A model generated the notes under the pieces. That model was not told the DNA's origin and did no database searches. It worked only from the letters and a program-made list of their open reading frames with translations. Positions 1 to 9,949 of a stretch of DNA of 64,000 bases are shown piece after piece. A program made the translations under genes and the position numbers. Every line of letters begins with the position of its first letter. Position 1 is the first letter of the stretch. The stretch is from Henckelia pumila (Eukaryota; Streptophyta; Magnoliopsida; Lamiales; Gesneriaceae): contig NC_133123.1 of the NCBI RefSeq assembly GCF_033568475.1, positions 22,554,622-22,618,621 on the forward strand, written 5' to 3'.

Positions 1-197
1 CAAGTAAATAATAAAATGATTCCTTCGTTCCTTGAACAAATCAGATACATCAAATTTCAACTAGAGCTAAGAATGTGCAAAATTGAGTGAATCATGAGTT
101 TCCACTATCCTATACCTTGTGAAGAAATTTAAATACAACCTGTATAAACTTGCACTCGAATAGACGAATACACACGTCGACCGCACAAAATAAAGCT

Positions 198-734
198 TCA
201 GCTGGCAAGTTTAAAAGCATCAATAAAGAGACCGTAAGTGAAACCCATCTTGAAATTGTTCAAAAGGGCAATAGGGAAAGTGACTTTCGGCCGGCTATAA
301 TAGAACCTCGTGACGTATTCTGTTATGAGAACACACAACACTGCAGCAAATACATCATTCACACCTAAAGCCCCAAATGATAGAGATATGGTTTGTGCCA
401 CATAGAAACCACCCAGAAGAGATATACCTCCGAAAAGTGCTCTTCTTGAAGGACTTCTGAAGTAGGTTCTTGATGCCTCGGGGATAATTCGTATAATATC
501 GACCAATCTTCGAGGCCCTTCGTTATCCTGCACAGCTCGAATTCGGGAAAACTTGGAGGATGACCCTGAAACATAAGTTTCCGGCCTCTGATTGGCAATG
601 CCCGTTTTAGGAACTATACCATATCCGAGAAGGCCAAGAGAAGATAGAGTCACAGGATTTGCCATTTTGGCAAATGGATGTTGACCAATATGAATTCCCT
701 GGAAGAAAGAAATTGAGATGAACTCATACGGCAC
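198..734 (-). CDS. Ycf20-like (DUF565) chloroplast membrane protein
   Basis: Single open frame of 178 aa; translation may start at residue 1 or at Met24 (MANPVTLSS), which begins a more typical plastid transit peptide. Residues about 75-178 form the Ycf20/DUF565 domain: a basic RTYFRSPSRRALFGG stretch, then hydrophobic segments near 97-120, 123-141 and 154-174, ending in LFIDAFKLAS. Family knowledge: Arabidopsis Ycf20-like proteins (NPQ6, NPQ7) are plastid-targeted and affect non-photochemical quenching; cyanobacterial and algal plastid ycf20 are homologues. Targeting and role here are inferred. The length is normal for the plant nuclear copies and I see no break. Upstream introns in the UTR cannot be excluded. 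Confidence 0.88.
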   Translation of the reverse strand: MPYEFISISFFQGIHIGQHPFAKMANPVTLSSLGLLGYGIVPKTGIANQRPETYVSGSSSKFSRIRAVQDNEGPRRLVDIIRIIPEASRTYFRSPSRRALFGGISLLGGFYVAQTISLSFGALGVNDVFAAVLCVLITEYVTRFYYSRPKVTFPIALLNNFKMGFTYGLFIDAFKLAS

Positions 735-1165
735 TGCAAGATTACTGCACTTTCTTTACATCGGCGGTAGATAAATAAACCATGAAGAAAATGAGCAATA
801 CTGTTAGGAACACTATCCAGGCAGGTCAGCCCAAATCAAACTCAATCCATGCAGCCCAGCCCAGCCCAATTCAAACAAGTTCATGTAGCAAAAATCAAGG
901 ATGTGTATATCAAAGATTTACTCATGTGGAAGTTCAGAAAATACGGAATGTATTGATTAGATTTTATTTACTTTTTTTAATAGATAAATATTCCTATAAA
1001 ATCGTCTCAAGGGTTATTTTTTTAAGACGGGTATTTTATATGAGTTATCTATTAAAAATTATATTACATTTTATGTTAAAAATATTACTTATTATTATAA
1101 ATATGGGTAGGGTTGACCCGTCTCATGAATGAGACCGTCTCACAAGAGTGTTACTTTTTTAATAA
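735..1165. other. Intergenic region upstream of the Ycf20-like gene
   Basis: AT-rich sequence with no supported gene. It contains one diverged copy of the GAGACGGTCTCA-ended repeat (about 997-1142, listed separately) and a TAA at 1163-1165 that appears to be the target duplication of the Harbinger element to the right. Confidence 0.5.
997..1142. mobile_element. Short MITE-like repeat with GAGACGGTCTCA ends (diverged copy)
   Basis: The right end reads TGAGACCGTCTCA and the left end AAATCGTCTCA, with AT-rich sequence between. The same design recurs at 19727-19870 and 37368-37521. The best copy (37368) is flanked by TA dinucleotides, which suggests a mariner/Stowaway-type insertion. Confidence 0.45.
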
Positions 1166-1823
1166 GAGTATCCACATTGGTTCTTATTATAAAACCCACC
1201 ATCTCATAACATGGGGTCCATTGCCACATACTCATTATATTAAAGGATAATTTCACTCAGATTCATTTTAACATTAATACTTAGTCTTTATAGGTCTCAC
1301 TGTCCACTCAATCGTCTTTATTTTTCATATTAAATAAATACATTTTAAATTTTATTCACAATCTTTAAATGATTATTATTTTATAAAAAAATTACTTTTT
1401 TAAAAAATAATCTTATTTTTTAAAAAAAGTAATATTAATATTTTTAAATTATTTTTTCTTATTTCTATCGTGTCATTAATAGTAAAAGCAAGTTTTATGA
1501 TATCGGTGAACATTTGGGCTAAAAAAGTTATTTTTTTCACATTTGAAGTTTTCAAAATAGATTTTTGAAATAAAGACCACGACATAATAATTATTTAGAC
1601 AAGGCGTGGGCACGCTAGTTTCCACAGCTAGTTTGCGACGGATACTTTGCAACAGCTACTTTTCAATGTCTACTTTTTAATGGTTACTTTACAACGGCTA
1701 TTTTTTAAGGATTATAATAATTGAAAATCATTAATCGAGATGAGCAATACAATAATTAAAAATTACATAACAGCAAATAAAATAATACTAGAAATTGAAC
1801 GTTGAGTACACATTTTAGATATT

Positions 1824-3166
1824 TCATCTCGACCTAATATCTTGGAATAGACATTCATATGCGATAAGCTGCTCTTTTTTCATTTTCGAGGTGTCTTTGT
1901 TCAAGATTTCGTACACCTTCAACTTCAAGCGACGATTCTTAACTTCAGATTTGGACAATACAACTTTTGCTTTAATCTCCTCTACTTTGAGTTGTTTTTG
2001 TTTCAGACCGACTTCGAGCTTCTTTACGTTTGTGTACTCAGTGAACTTTGCAAAAATATTGTTGTAATTTACTGTCATATCCTTCATGGTCGATTTTACT
2101 TTGTCTTTTCCCTTTTTTTTTGCTACCTTCTGACCCATTGGACGAGTATCTTCGTCGTCTAGGTATACACTCACATCTTGGTTGGAGGAGGTGTTACTTG
2201 ATCCCGACTCTGAGGTTCTCTTCTTCTTTGTGGCCACAAAGTGATCAGCGGACTGTGGAGTAAACATTGGACGATCTTTGACAATTCTCCACACATGCTC
2301 GAGATTAAAAGCAATGTCATTATTTTCGTCGCGATATTTTTCGTACGCAAATCTCAATATATCTTCATCACTGTGACCACTTCGATATGAACTCTAAAAA
2401 CTATTGTAATTTGCGTTGAATCGATATACCTTCTTTTGAACTGTATTGTGCCAATGTGACCGTATAACATTTGCACTTCTGGTGTTTGAACCTGGAGGAC
2501 GATTCTCATTGTAGTAGCTTGCAACACGTCCCCAAAAAGCATTCGTATTCTGATCATTGCCGATGATTGGATCATCGCTAATAGTAACAAAACTTCTCGC
2601 TAAGACCTCGTCTTCAACCTTTGTCCAACTTGACCTCTTTCCCATACCCTCAGCATTTGAAACCGTTTTTTTTTTCTAAACTGACCACCTCAATTGGGGT
2701 TTCACGGTCGAAAAGTTGAGTCTCCGACTCTCCAGGACAGTAGTCGGAGTTGCAAGTTCATTCGATATCGGAGATGTAAAAGGCATACCAGTTGTGTGTG
2801 GGATACCATATCCATGAACAATTGGCTGCATGAAATATGGATGACTCTTGTTTTGCCAATATTCGGCTGGAAGGGGTTGATATGGACCTCAGGGGCATAA
2901 TTCGGATGATTCATAGATTTTCCAAAAGCTTGGAAATTTTGAAGATTTTGTAGATCAAACTAGATATTTGGAAATATTCGGATGATTCATAGAATTTCCA
3001 AAACCTTGGAAATTTTGAAGTTTTGTGGAGCAAACTGGATATTTGGAAATTGATGTGGATATTGATAATTTGGAGGAATTTGTGAATTTTGGAAAGATGA
3101 ATATTCATGCGGGGTGTTTGTAGAATTCAAGAAATTTGTAAAAAATGCACTATTATTTTCATCCAT
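1824..3166 (-). pseudogene. Harbinger ORF1-like Myb/SANT protein, broken
   Basis: From the likely start at 3166 (MDENNSAFFTNFL) the frame is broken several times through a proline/asparagine-rich N-terminal part. The best preserved parts are the trihelix/SANT-like domain at 2645-2400 (RSSWTKVEDEVLARSF, then FWGRVASYYNENRP and RSHWHNTVQKK) and the C-terminal domain at 2357-1824 (FAYEKYRDENN, WRIVKDRPMF, then a lysine-rich coiled coil ending IRSR). This is the architecture of the Myb-like ORF1 of plant PIF/Harbinger elements, whose host relatives are often labelled glutathione S-transferase T3-like or NAM-associated. ORF1 is known to bind element DNA and help the transposase. A frame change between the two blocks could hide an intron, as in the copy at 34909-36064. 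Probably not functional. Confidence 0.7.
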
Positions 3167-3452
3167 TTTGGATAGAAAATATGATTGTAGAAATTTAAAA
3201 AAATAGATGGTGAGAATAGTAGATAGTAGAATTGGAGAGTGTAGATATGATAGATATAAGATAATGTGTTGAAATGAAAATATGTGTAAAAATTGATGGG
3301 TATTTCTACATGGAGTTTTAAACTAGCCGTTACAAATTTTTTGGATTTTTTTTAAAATTAATTCAAATTTAATAAAATACATTATAAAAAATAATAAATA
3401 TATAATATACACGTCAGAAAAATAAAAAAATTTAAAAAAATAAAAATTTGTG

Positions 3453-3494
3453 CAGACCACGTGGGGGGCTGAGACAGCCACCCCACGCGGTCTG
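3453..3494. repeat. GC-rich hairpin
   Basis: CAGACCACGTGGGG pairs with CCCCACGCGGTCTG around a short GGCT/AGCC-extended loop, with one or two mismatches. It stands out in AT-rich DNA and sits at the junction of the Harbinger remnant and the Ty3-like fragment. Confidence 0.7.
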
Positions 3495-3499
3495 GGACG

Positions 3500-4240
3500 C
3501 GTACCAGACAGACGTTATGGGCGATTTGAAAGCAAACCAACAGCAAATTACAATGTTTTTCAACATTTCAAGTCTGATAAAGAAAGCCAATCATGCAGAC
3601 AAGATAAACAAGAACACAATCAATATGATCTAAATAAAAGGCTGAAAGAATTGGCCACTCAAGTGTCCAAAAACAGCAATGACGGAGAGGAGAGCAGCGG
3701 AGCATCTGACTCACGCACAAAATATCAACGCCAATCCAATGAAATAAGAGACTCAAATCAGTTCATTCCCAAATATTCGAGGATGGATTTTCCTACCTAT
3801 AATGGATCAACCGACCCATAATTTGGATAAGCCGATGTGAATATTCTATCCGCCATCAACGCACACCAGAAGACCAGCGCGTAGGGCTTGTGTCTTTTCA
3901 CCTTGAAGGAGACACTCAACTTTGGTTCTTAAAGCTTGAGCGAGATCATCTAGATCTTACATGGGTGTTTTTCACACAGTACTGCAACCTGAGGTTTGGA
4001 CCATCGATTCGCACCAACAAACTTGGATAATTATCGAAATTGCCACAAACAGGTACCGTAGGAGAATACGTCAATTTGAGCATCTTTCGGCAAGAGCTTC
4101 CTCCCTCACAAGCGAGCGAGCAAGAAGTGTCGATTTTCATTAGCGGACTACAAGAGCACATTGCGATTGAGGTAGAGATTCACTGCACAAAAGATTTATT
4201 AACCAGTTTGTTCTTATTTGTTACTGTTTCTTCATAAATA
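3500..4240 (+). mobile_element. Ty3/gypsy gag remnant
   Basis: Plus-strand sequence resembling plant Ty3-type Gag: a charged glutamine/lysine-rich stretch followed by a PKYSRMDFPTYNG-type motif that commonly opens the gag capsid domain. It is a broken fossil fragment with a few breaks. No LTR, protease or polymerase is attached. Boundaries are approximate. Confidence 0.65.
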
Positions 4241-4837
4241 ATATTGTTCAATGTATTTGTAAAGTTTGATGAATCCATGTCATTTCGATTCATTCAATAT
4301 TATACTATTAAGATATTTAGAGCGCAAGAGATAATTTTCAGTATTTTCACATATAGTTTTGATTTCATGTTCTTTTTGTTTATTTTATGTGGTTCTATCA
4401 ATGTCAATTAATTTATCTTTGTTCTCAGGAAAACCGGGTATGAAGGAATGAAAGAATTGAACCTCCCCACAACTTCTCCGGCCCCTTTTATTCCATCACG
4501 CCTTCTACTCTCCCTCCCGTCAATGTCTTCTCTCCCATAATGTTCCTGGCTCTCCCCCTCATCAATTTCAACTAGGTTTGTTGTTTTATTTTTATTCTGA
4601 TTCAAAAAATACTGTTGAAACTCCATGTATCTCGTGTTTAATCATACTTCACTTCCCATCAGTATTTTTTTAAATAGTTTTGATTTCCTAACAACAATTT
4701 TTACATTTTTTTGGTGTTTCGACATATTTGAACGAATAACATCGACAAATTGAAGAATATCATCCATGGCAGTGTTGGGTAAGACAATGTTAATTCATAA
4801 ATTGACCAAATGAAAAAATCTTTTAAATTTTTATGGA
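4241..4837. other. Intergenic stretch, nothing recognised
   Basis: AT-rich DNA between the gag remnant and the left inverted-repeat arm. No gene, terminal repeat or structural motif is recognised. Confidence 0.4.
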
Positions 4838-5222
4838 GGGCACTTGAAATGGAGAACTAAAATCTTCTCATCCTGCTCCACCAAAGTTCTTGCTCCGAAG
4901 GCTTCTCAGTTTCGTCCTGCAATCAATTCACTAAAACCCAAACGACATTCATCAATACCGTATCTGTAATGACATTGCTAGAAGTGAAAAACCAAAATAT
5001 CATTGGAGGATATAGAGCTGCAGAATGAAACTAGTTCACAAAGCTACAGAAATTATATGTAAAAGAGAACACTATAAGAAAATGCAGAACATTATATCCC
5101 TTCAAATTTCTAATGAAACTAGTTCACATAGTTGCATAAATTATATGTAAAATAGAACATTATAAGCAAATGCAGAACATCATATCCCTTCAAATTTCTA
5201 CAAGCAAAACACAGCTGCAGAA
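4838..5222 (-). repeat. Left arm of a long inverted repeat (captured exon and intron-like sequence)
   Basis: This segment is the reverse complement of 8213-8683 with moderate divergence. Its outer part corresponds to the exon-like sequence on the right arm, its inner part to repeated units of about 90-105 bp containing TGAAACTAGTTCACA (near 5024, 5112 and 5221). The right arm holds three such units in opposite orientation. The two arms bracket about 3 kb that includes a Copia remnant and nested hAT-like elements. Confidence 0.85.
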
Positions 5223-5948
5223 TGAAACTAGTTTACAAAGTTGCATAAATTATATTTGAAAGAGAACATTATAAGCAAAGCAGAGCTGCAGAACATTATA
5301 TATCTTCAAATTTCTAAAAGTAAAACAGAGAAGCGGATATTATATGTAAGAGTTTTTTTTTCTCTTGACAAGAATCAGTTTTCCAAAACAATTAAAATTG
5401 TTTGGACTGATAATGCCCTTGACTTTTTCAAATCTGAATGCATTGATCTCTTTACTTACACTTGGGATTGTCCATCAAAGTTCATGTGCATATATTCCAT
5501 AACAAAATGAAATGGTTGAGCGCAAACATCAGCATATTCTATATATAGCTAGATCCTTGTGCTTTCAGGCTTCCCTTCCACTTCCATATTGGGGTGATTG
5601 TGTCTTGATTTTCACTTATTTAATTAATAGAATGCCTAGTACTCTTTTACAAAATAAAACTCCTTATGAGCTTATTTCGGTACAACCCCTTATTCTTCTC
5701 ATTTGCATACTCTGGGATGTCTTTGATACGTCACACAAACTCCTATGGGTCATAAATTCTCGCCAAGAGCTAATCCTTGTGTTTTTTTGGATATTCCAAT
5801 ACACAAAAGGGTTATAAGGTCTAGAATCTTCCAAATAAACGTTGTTTCACGTGACATTGTTTTTCATGAGCACATCTTTCCCTTTGCCAATGCTTCTACT
5901 GTTGCTCCAGTTTTTCTAGGGATGACAATGGGGCGGGGCGGGGACGGG

Positions 5949-6390
5949 TAGGGGTGTAAACGAGCCGAGCTACTCGTGAGTAGCTCGGTCAAAACTCGAC
6001 TCGAGCTCGATTTGACAGAGCTCGAGCTCAAACTCGAGCTCGAGAACATACAATCGAGCTCGAGCTCGAGCTTGAAATATATGTGTTCGAGTAGCTCGCG
6101 AGCTACTCGATAACACATATAAATATAAAATATAATATAAATATATATAGAAATGTAATGTATATAATATTTTATTTATTTATTTATTCATATAATTATT
6201 TATTTATATATATTTATATATAATTATATATAATTTTAGAGCTCGAGCTCGAGATATAGACGAGCTCGAGCTCGAGTATGAAATTAACTACTCGAACGAG
6301 CTCGAGCTCGAGCTCGAATAGTTAAATATGATTCGAGCTCGAACTCGAGTAGTGTGCTACTCGATTCGGCTCGACTCGATTACACCCCTA
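5949..6390. mobile_element. hAT-like MITE (GAGCTCGAG family), nested
   Basis: 442 bp with ends TAGGGGTGTAAACGAG and CTCGATTACACCCCTA (inverted), flanked by an exact 8-bp duplication GGGACGGG at 5941-5948 and 6391-6398. Both subterminal regions consist of GAGCTCGAGCTCG palindromes; the centre is AT-rich. A second copy lies at 8829-9236. Non-coding. Confidence 0.9.
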
Positions 6391-7067
6391 GGGACGGGGA
6401 TGCCTTCCCCATCCCCGTATCCGAATTCGAACCCCATCCCCATACCCGCCCCGATCCCCATAATTTCTTATCGGGGATTCCCCATACCCATTCCGCGGGA
6501 ACCAAGTCTCCATCCCCGTACCCATACCCGAAAATATATATTTTTATATATATATATATATATTATAAATAAATTTTATTATAAAATATATATATATATA
6601 TATATATATATGATATTAGTAAATTTTATTATATAAGAATATAAAAATTATTATTCAATTTTCTCATAAAATACATAAAATATTTTGGGTCAAATTTTTT
6701 ATTTTAATATTAACTTTTAAAATTAATAAAAATATTTTAAATAAAAAATATTTCTATCAATCGAAATTATTATTTTAAAGAAAATACTATGAATCAAAAA
6801 TTTATTAAGATTATATATTGTTTCTCAATTTATAAAAATAAATAAAAAAATATACATAGATTAATATAAATAGTTTATGTGTACGTAACATGAATTAGAT
6901 TCAAATAATATTTTTATGTTATAAAAAATTACGTTATAAAAAACGAATGTATCATATATAATGCATAAAAATATATATAAACCAAATAATAACAATACTT
7001 TTAATTTTAATTTTAAATTTTAATAATATTTTAGATTTAATAAAATTTGATAATTAAAATATTTGTA

Positions 7068-7069
<2 letters not shown>

Positions 7070-7160
<91 letters not shown>
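7070..7160. repeat. (ATT)n microsatellite
   Basis: About 30 uninterrupted ATT units inside the hAT-like element. The sister element has the same tract at about 9752-9811, so the tract is part of the family consensus. Confidence 0.95.
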
Positions 7161-7689
7161 CGAGACGGGTTCGAGGATGGGGATAACATCCCCATACCCG
7201 CCCAATATGTAGCGGAGATTTTTTAAAAATCCCCGAACCCATACCCGAAAATGCTCCCTCAAACCCGCCTCATTTCGGGTTTTCCCCGTGGGTATCCGAA
7301 CCCACGGGAAAAATTGTCATTCCTAGTTTTTCCTCGTCATCTTTTGATTCATGATGAAACTAATATTCCTACCCCTATATCAGATTCTTCCTCTGCTACT
7401 TCTATACCATATTCTTCCTCAAACTAAACGTGTTTTATGTTTTGAATTGGATTCCTGAATCAATGACCGGATCGAACTTATGTTATGATGTGCAAAATCA
7501 TAAATGTTGGCTCTTTTTTTCTTAATAGTTCTCCTAGCCATATTTATCAACATTGGGAAGAATTAAAACGCAAGAAGCAAAACACAACAATGAAAATTAG
7601 GCTTACTTAAAAGAACATATCAAACCCTAATCCTAATTTCAAAAACCCAATTCAAAACACAAAATCCAAATTAAGCCTATTTAATTGGA

Positions 7690-8156
7690 AATTAAAATGT
7701 TAGAATTAATATACAGAAGCGGTGAAACCTTGTCATCCTTTTCTTCATCCTCTTCCCCTTCCAAATGAAGGCATCCCATTCTTTCTTCCACTGGCTCAAG
7801 CGCTTATTCACTCTTTCTAGACTGGTTGATCTCTGAAATTGATCCAGAGATTTAATCATGAAAGCGATTTGGGGAAAAAAAATGAAAAAACTACTCACGC
7901 CGATAGACTCTGTTATGACCATTGGTGGGCTCGGTAGGGAACCAGTAGTGAGGCAGATACTGGTAAATGAGAGCGAGAGTGGAGGAGCGTTGAAACCAAA
8001 CGAAGGGTTGTTGTGTTTAGAGGAGGCTGCCGTGTTGGATGCGGTCGTCCAACGGTCTGCAATTTTGTGGCGGTTCTCTGGTGGTTCGGCTGGGGCGGCG
8101 ACACTGGTGGTGGTGGGGTGGTCGTAGGCACACTCCATCTCAACGTCAGTATTCAT
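7690..8156. pseudogene. Unrecognised gene-like fragment within the inverted repeat
   Basis: GC-richer than its surroundings and open on both strands. On the minus strand a frame from 8156 (MNTDVEMECAYDHP) reaches a GTGAGT donor-like site near 7898 and an AATTTCAG acceptor-like site near 7837, followed by LERVNKRLSQWKKEW. On the plus strand an 89-aa frame from 7858 (MTIGGLGREPVVRQIL, then EEAAVLDAVVQRSA) also looks protein-like and would read toward the exon-like sequence at 8612. I recognise neither product and cannot decide the strand. It may be part of the same captured host gene. Confidence 0.35.
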
Positions 8157-8212
8157 TTTCTCGTATTCAAATATTCAGTAATTGTCAATTGGAAATAAGT
8201 GCATTGTGTATA

Positions 8213-8683
8213 TTCTGCAGCTGTGTTTTGCTTGTAGAAATTTGAAGGGATATGATGTTTTGCATTTGCTTATAACACTCTCTTTTACATATAATTTATG
8301 TAGCACTGTGAACTAGTTTTATTAGAAATTTAAAGGGAAATAATGTTCTGCATTTGCTTATAGTGTTCTCTTTTACATGTAATTTCTGTAGCTCTGTGAA
8401 CTAGTTTCATTTTGCAGCTCTAGCTCCTCCAATAATGTTCTGCATTTGCTTATACTGTTCTCTTTTACATGTAATTTCTGTAGCTCTGTGAACTAGTTTC
8501 ATTCTGCAGCTCTAGCTCCTCCAATGATATTTTGGTTTTTCACTTCTAGCAATGTCATTACATATACAATATTGATGTTATGTCGTTTGAGTTTTAGCGA
8601 ATTGATTGCAGGACGAAACTGAGAAGCCTTCGGAGCAAGCACTTTGGGTGGAGCAGGATTTAGTTCTCCATTTCAAGTGCCCC
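8213..8683 (+). repeat. Right arm of the long inverted repeat
   Basis: Inverted partner of 4838-5222. It contains three direct units of roughly 90-105 bp (each with CTCTGTGAACTAGTTTCAT or a variant, near 8310, 8393 and 8485), then an intron-like stretch ending TTGATTGCAG and the start of an exon-like sequence. The arms differ in unit number and carry substitutions, so the structure is not very recent. Confidence 0.85.
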
Positions 8684-8752
8684 TGTGGACATGGCGGTGG
8701 ACACGGATTAGAGGTTTTTCAATATAACAACAATTACGTCTACAAGCTTAGA
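8612..8752 (+). pseudogene. Captured exon fragment of an unidentified gene
   Basis: After a good acceptor (ATTGCAG) an open stretch encodes DETEKPSEQALWVEQDL, then FKCPCGHGG and NNYVYKLRD, before the frame runs into hAT-like sequence. The CPCG pair and regular composition look like a real, possibly metal-binding, domain, but I do not recognise the family. Its first 70 bp are duplicated in the left arm. No complete gene remains here. Confidence 0.5.
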
Positions 8753-9748
8753 GACTCCGTCCCCGAATTCAAACTCCGTCTCCATCTCCGCGGGGATCAA
8801 GTCCACATTCCCGTACCCATACCCGAGATTATAGGGATGTAAACGAGCCGAGCTACTCGTGAGTAGCTCGGTCAAACTTGACTGGAGCTCGATTTGACCG
8901 AGCTCGAGCTCGAGAATATACAAACGAGCTCGAGCTCGAGCTTCAAATATATGTGTTCGAGTAGCTCGCGAGCTACTCGATAACACATATAAATATAATA
9001 TATAATATAAATATATATATATAAATTTAATGCATATAATATTTTATTTATTTATTTATTCATATAATTTTTTATTTATATATATTTATATATAATTTTC
9101 GAGCTCGAGCTCGAGTAGCTCGAGATATAGACGAGCTCGAGCTCGAGCTCGAGTACGAAATTAACTACTCGATCGAGCTCGAGCTCAAGTAGTCAAATAT
9201 AAACTATTCGACTCGGCTTGACTCGATTACACCCCTACCCGAGAATATATATTATTAATAAATTATATTATTATATATATATATATATATGATATTAGTA
9301 AATTTTATTTTATAAGAATAAAAATTATTATTCAATTTTATGATAAAATACATTAAATATTTTGGGTAAAAATTTTGATTATAATATTCACTTTTAAAAT
9401 TAATCAAAATATTTTAAATAACAAATATCGCTACCAATAAAATTTATTATTTTAAATAAAATATTATATATCAAAAATTTATTAAGAATATATATTTTTT
9501 CTAAATTTATCAAAATAAATAACAAAATATATACATAGATTAATATTAATAGTTTATATGTCTACGTACGTAACATGAATGAGATTCAAATAATAGTTTT
9601 ATGTTATAAAAAAATATGTTATCATAAGAGTATATATTATATATAATACATAAAATATATATAAACTAAATAATAATAATACTTTTAATTATAATTTTTA
9701 TAAAATTTTAGATTTAATAAAATTTGATAAATAAAATATTTATATACT

Positions 9749-9812
<64 letters not shown>

Positions 9813-9949
9813 CGGAGCGGGTTCGGAATGTGAATAACATCTTCATACCCGCTTCAATAAGTTGCGGGTATTTTTAAAAATCCCGGAACTCGAACTCATA
9901 CCCGAATATTCACCCTCGAACCCGCGAAAAAAATTGTCATATATCCCTA
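8753..9949. mobile_element. Second copy of the CGGGG-family hAT-like element
   Basis: Shares with 5917-7324 the CCCCGAATTC-type left subterminal region, the AT-rich body, the (ATT)n tract (about 9752-9811) and the right end AAATTGTCAT...CCCTAG. The extreme left terminus is not recognisable, so the left boundary is approximate. It hosts its own nested GAGCTCGAG-family element. Confidence 0.7.
8829..9236. mobile_element. Second GAGCTCGAG-family hAT-like MITE, nested
   Basis: Flanked by an exact 8-bp duplication ACCCGAGA at 8821-8828 and 9237-9244. Ends resemble those of 5949-6390 (TAGGGATGTAAACGAG and CTCGATTACACCCCT), with three extra bases at the left. About 408 bp, non-coding, palindromic subterminal regions. 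Confidence 0.88.

Larger units (their letters stand above)
1166..3500 (-). mobile_element. Truncated PIF/Harbinger-type element
   Basis: The left end starts GAGTATCCACATTGG directly after TAA (1163-1165), a typical PIF/Harbinger terminus and TAA target duplication. The body carries a minus-strand Myb/SANT-like ORF1 remnant (1824-3166). A GC-rich hairpin at 3453-3494 looks subterminal, but no matching right terminal repeat is seen before Ty3-like sequence begins near 3500, so the right end appears lost. No DDE transposase is present. A related element, complete at both ends, lies at 34384-36428. Confidence 0.6.
5917..7324. mobile_element. hAT-like non-autonomous element (CGGGG family), host of a nested element
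   Basis: Ends read TAGGGATGACAAT and ATTGTCATTCCT (inverted), flanked by an exact 8-bp duplication AGTTTTTC at 5909-5916 and 7325-7332. Subterminal regions are rich in CGGGG/CCCCG and the interior is very AT-rich with an (ATT)n tract. No coding capacity. An 8-bp duplication points to the hAT superfamily. A second hAT-like element (5949-6390) is inserted near its left end. Confidence 0.85.
5340..7440 (+). mobile_element. Ty1/Copia integrase-region remnant, interrupted by nested elements
   Basis: Plus-strand sequence carries recognisable Copia integrase motifs ([22 protein letters not shown]) and the downstream linker region. It is broken, and the hAT-like element at 5917-7324 sits inside it, so it predates that insertion. 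No LTRs are recognised. An old fossil fragment. Confidence 0.75.

Noticed and set aside
782-1132. 116-aa ORF upstream of the Ycf20-like gene
   Set aside because: Composition follows AT-rich repeat DNA and it overlaps a MITE-like copy; no homology recognised.
5980-6350. Repeated GAGCTCGAG blocks as a possible CRISPR-like or regulatory array
   Set aside because: They are overlapping palindromic words confined to the subterminal parts of a hAT-like MITE with defined ends and target duplication.
7020-7262. Poly-isoleucine and poly-asparagine ORFs
   Set aside because: They are translations of the (ATT)n microsatellite inside a non-coding hAT-like element.
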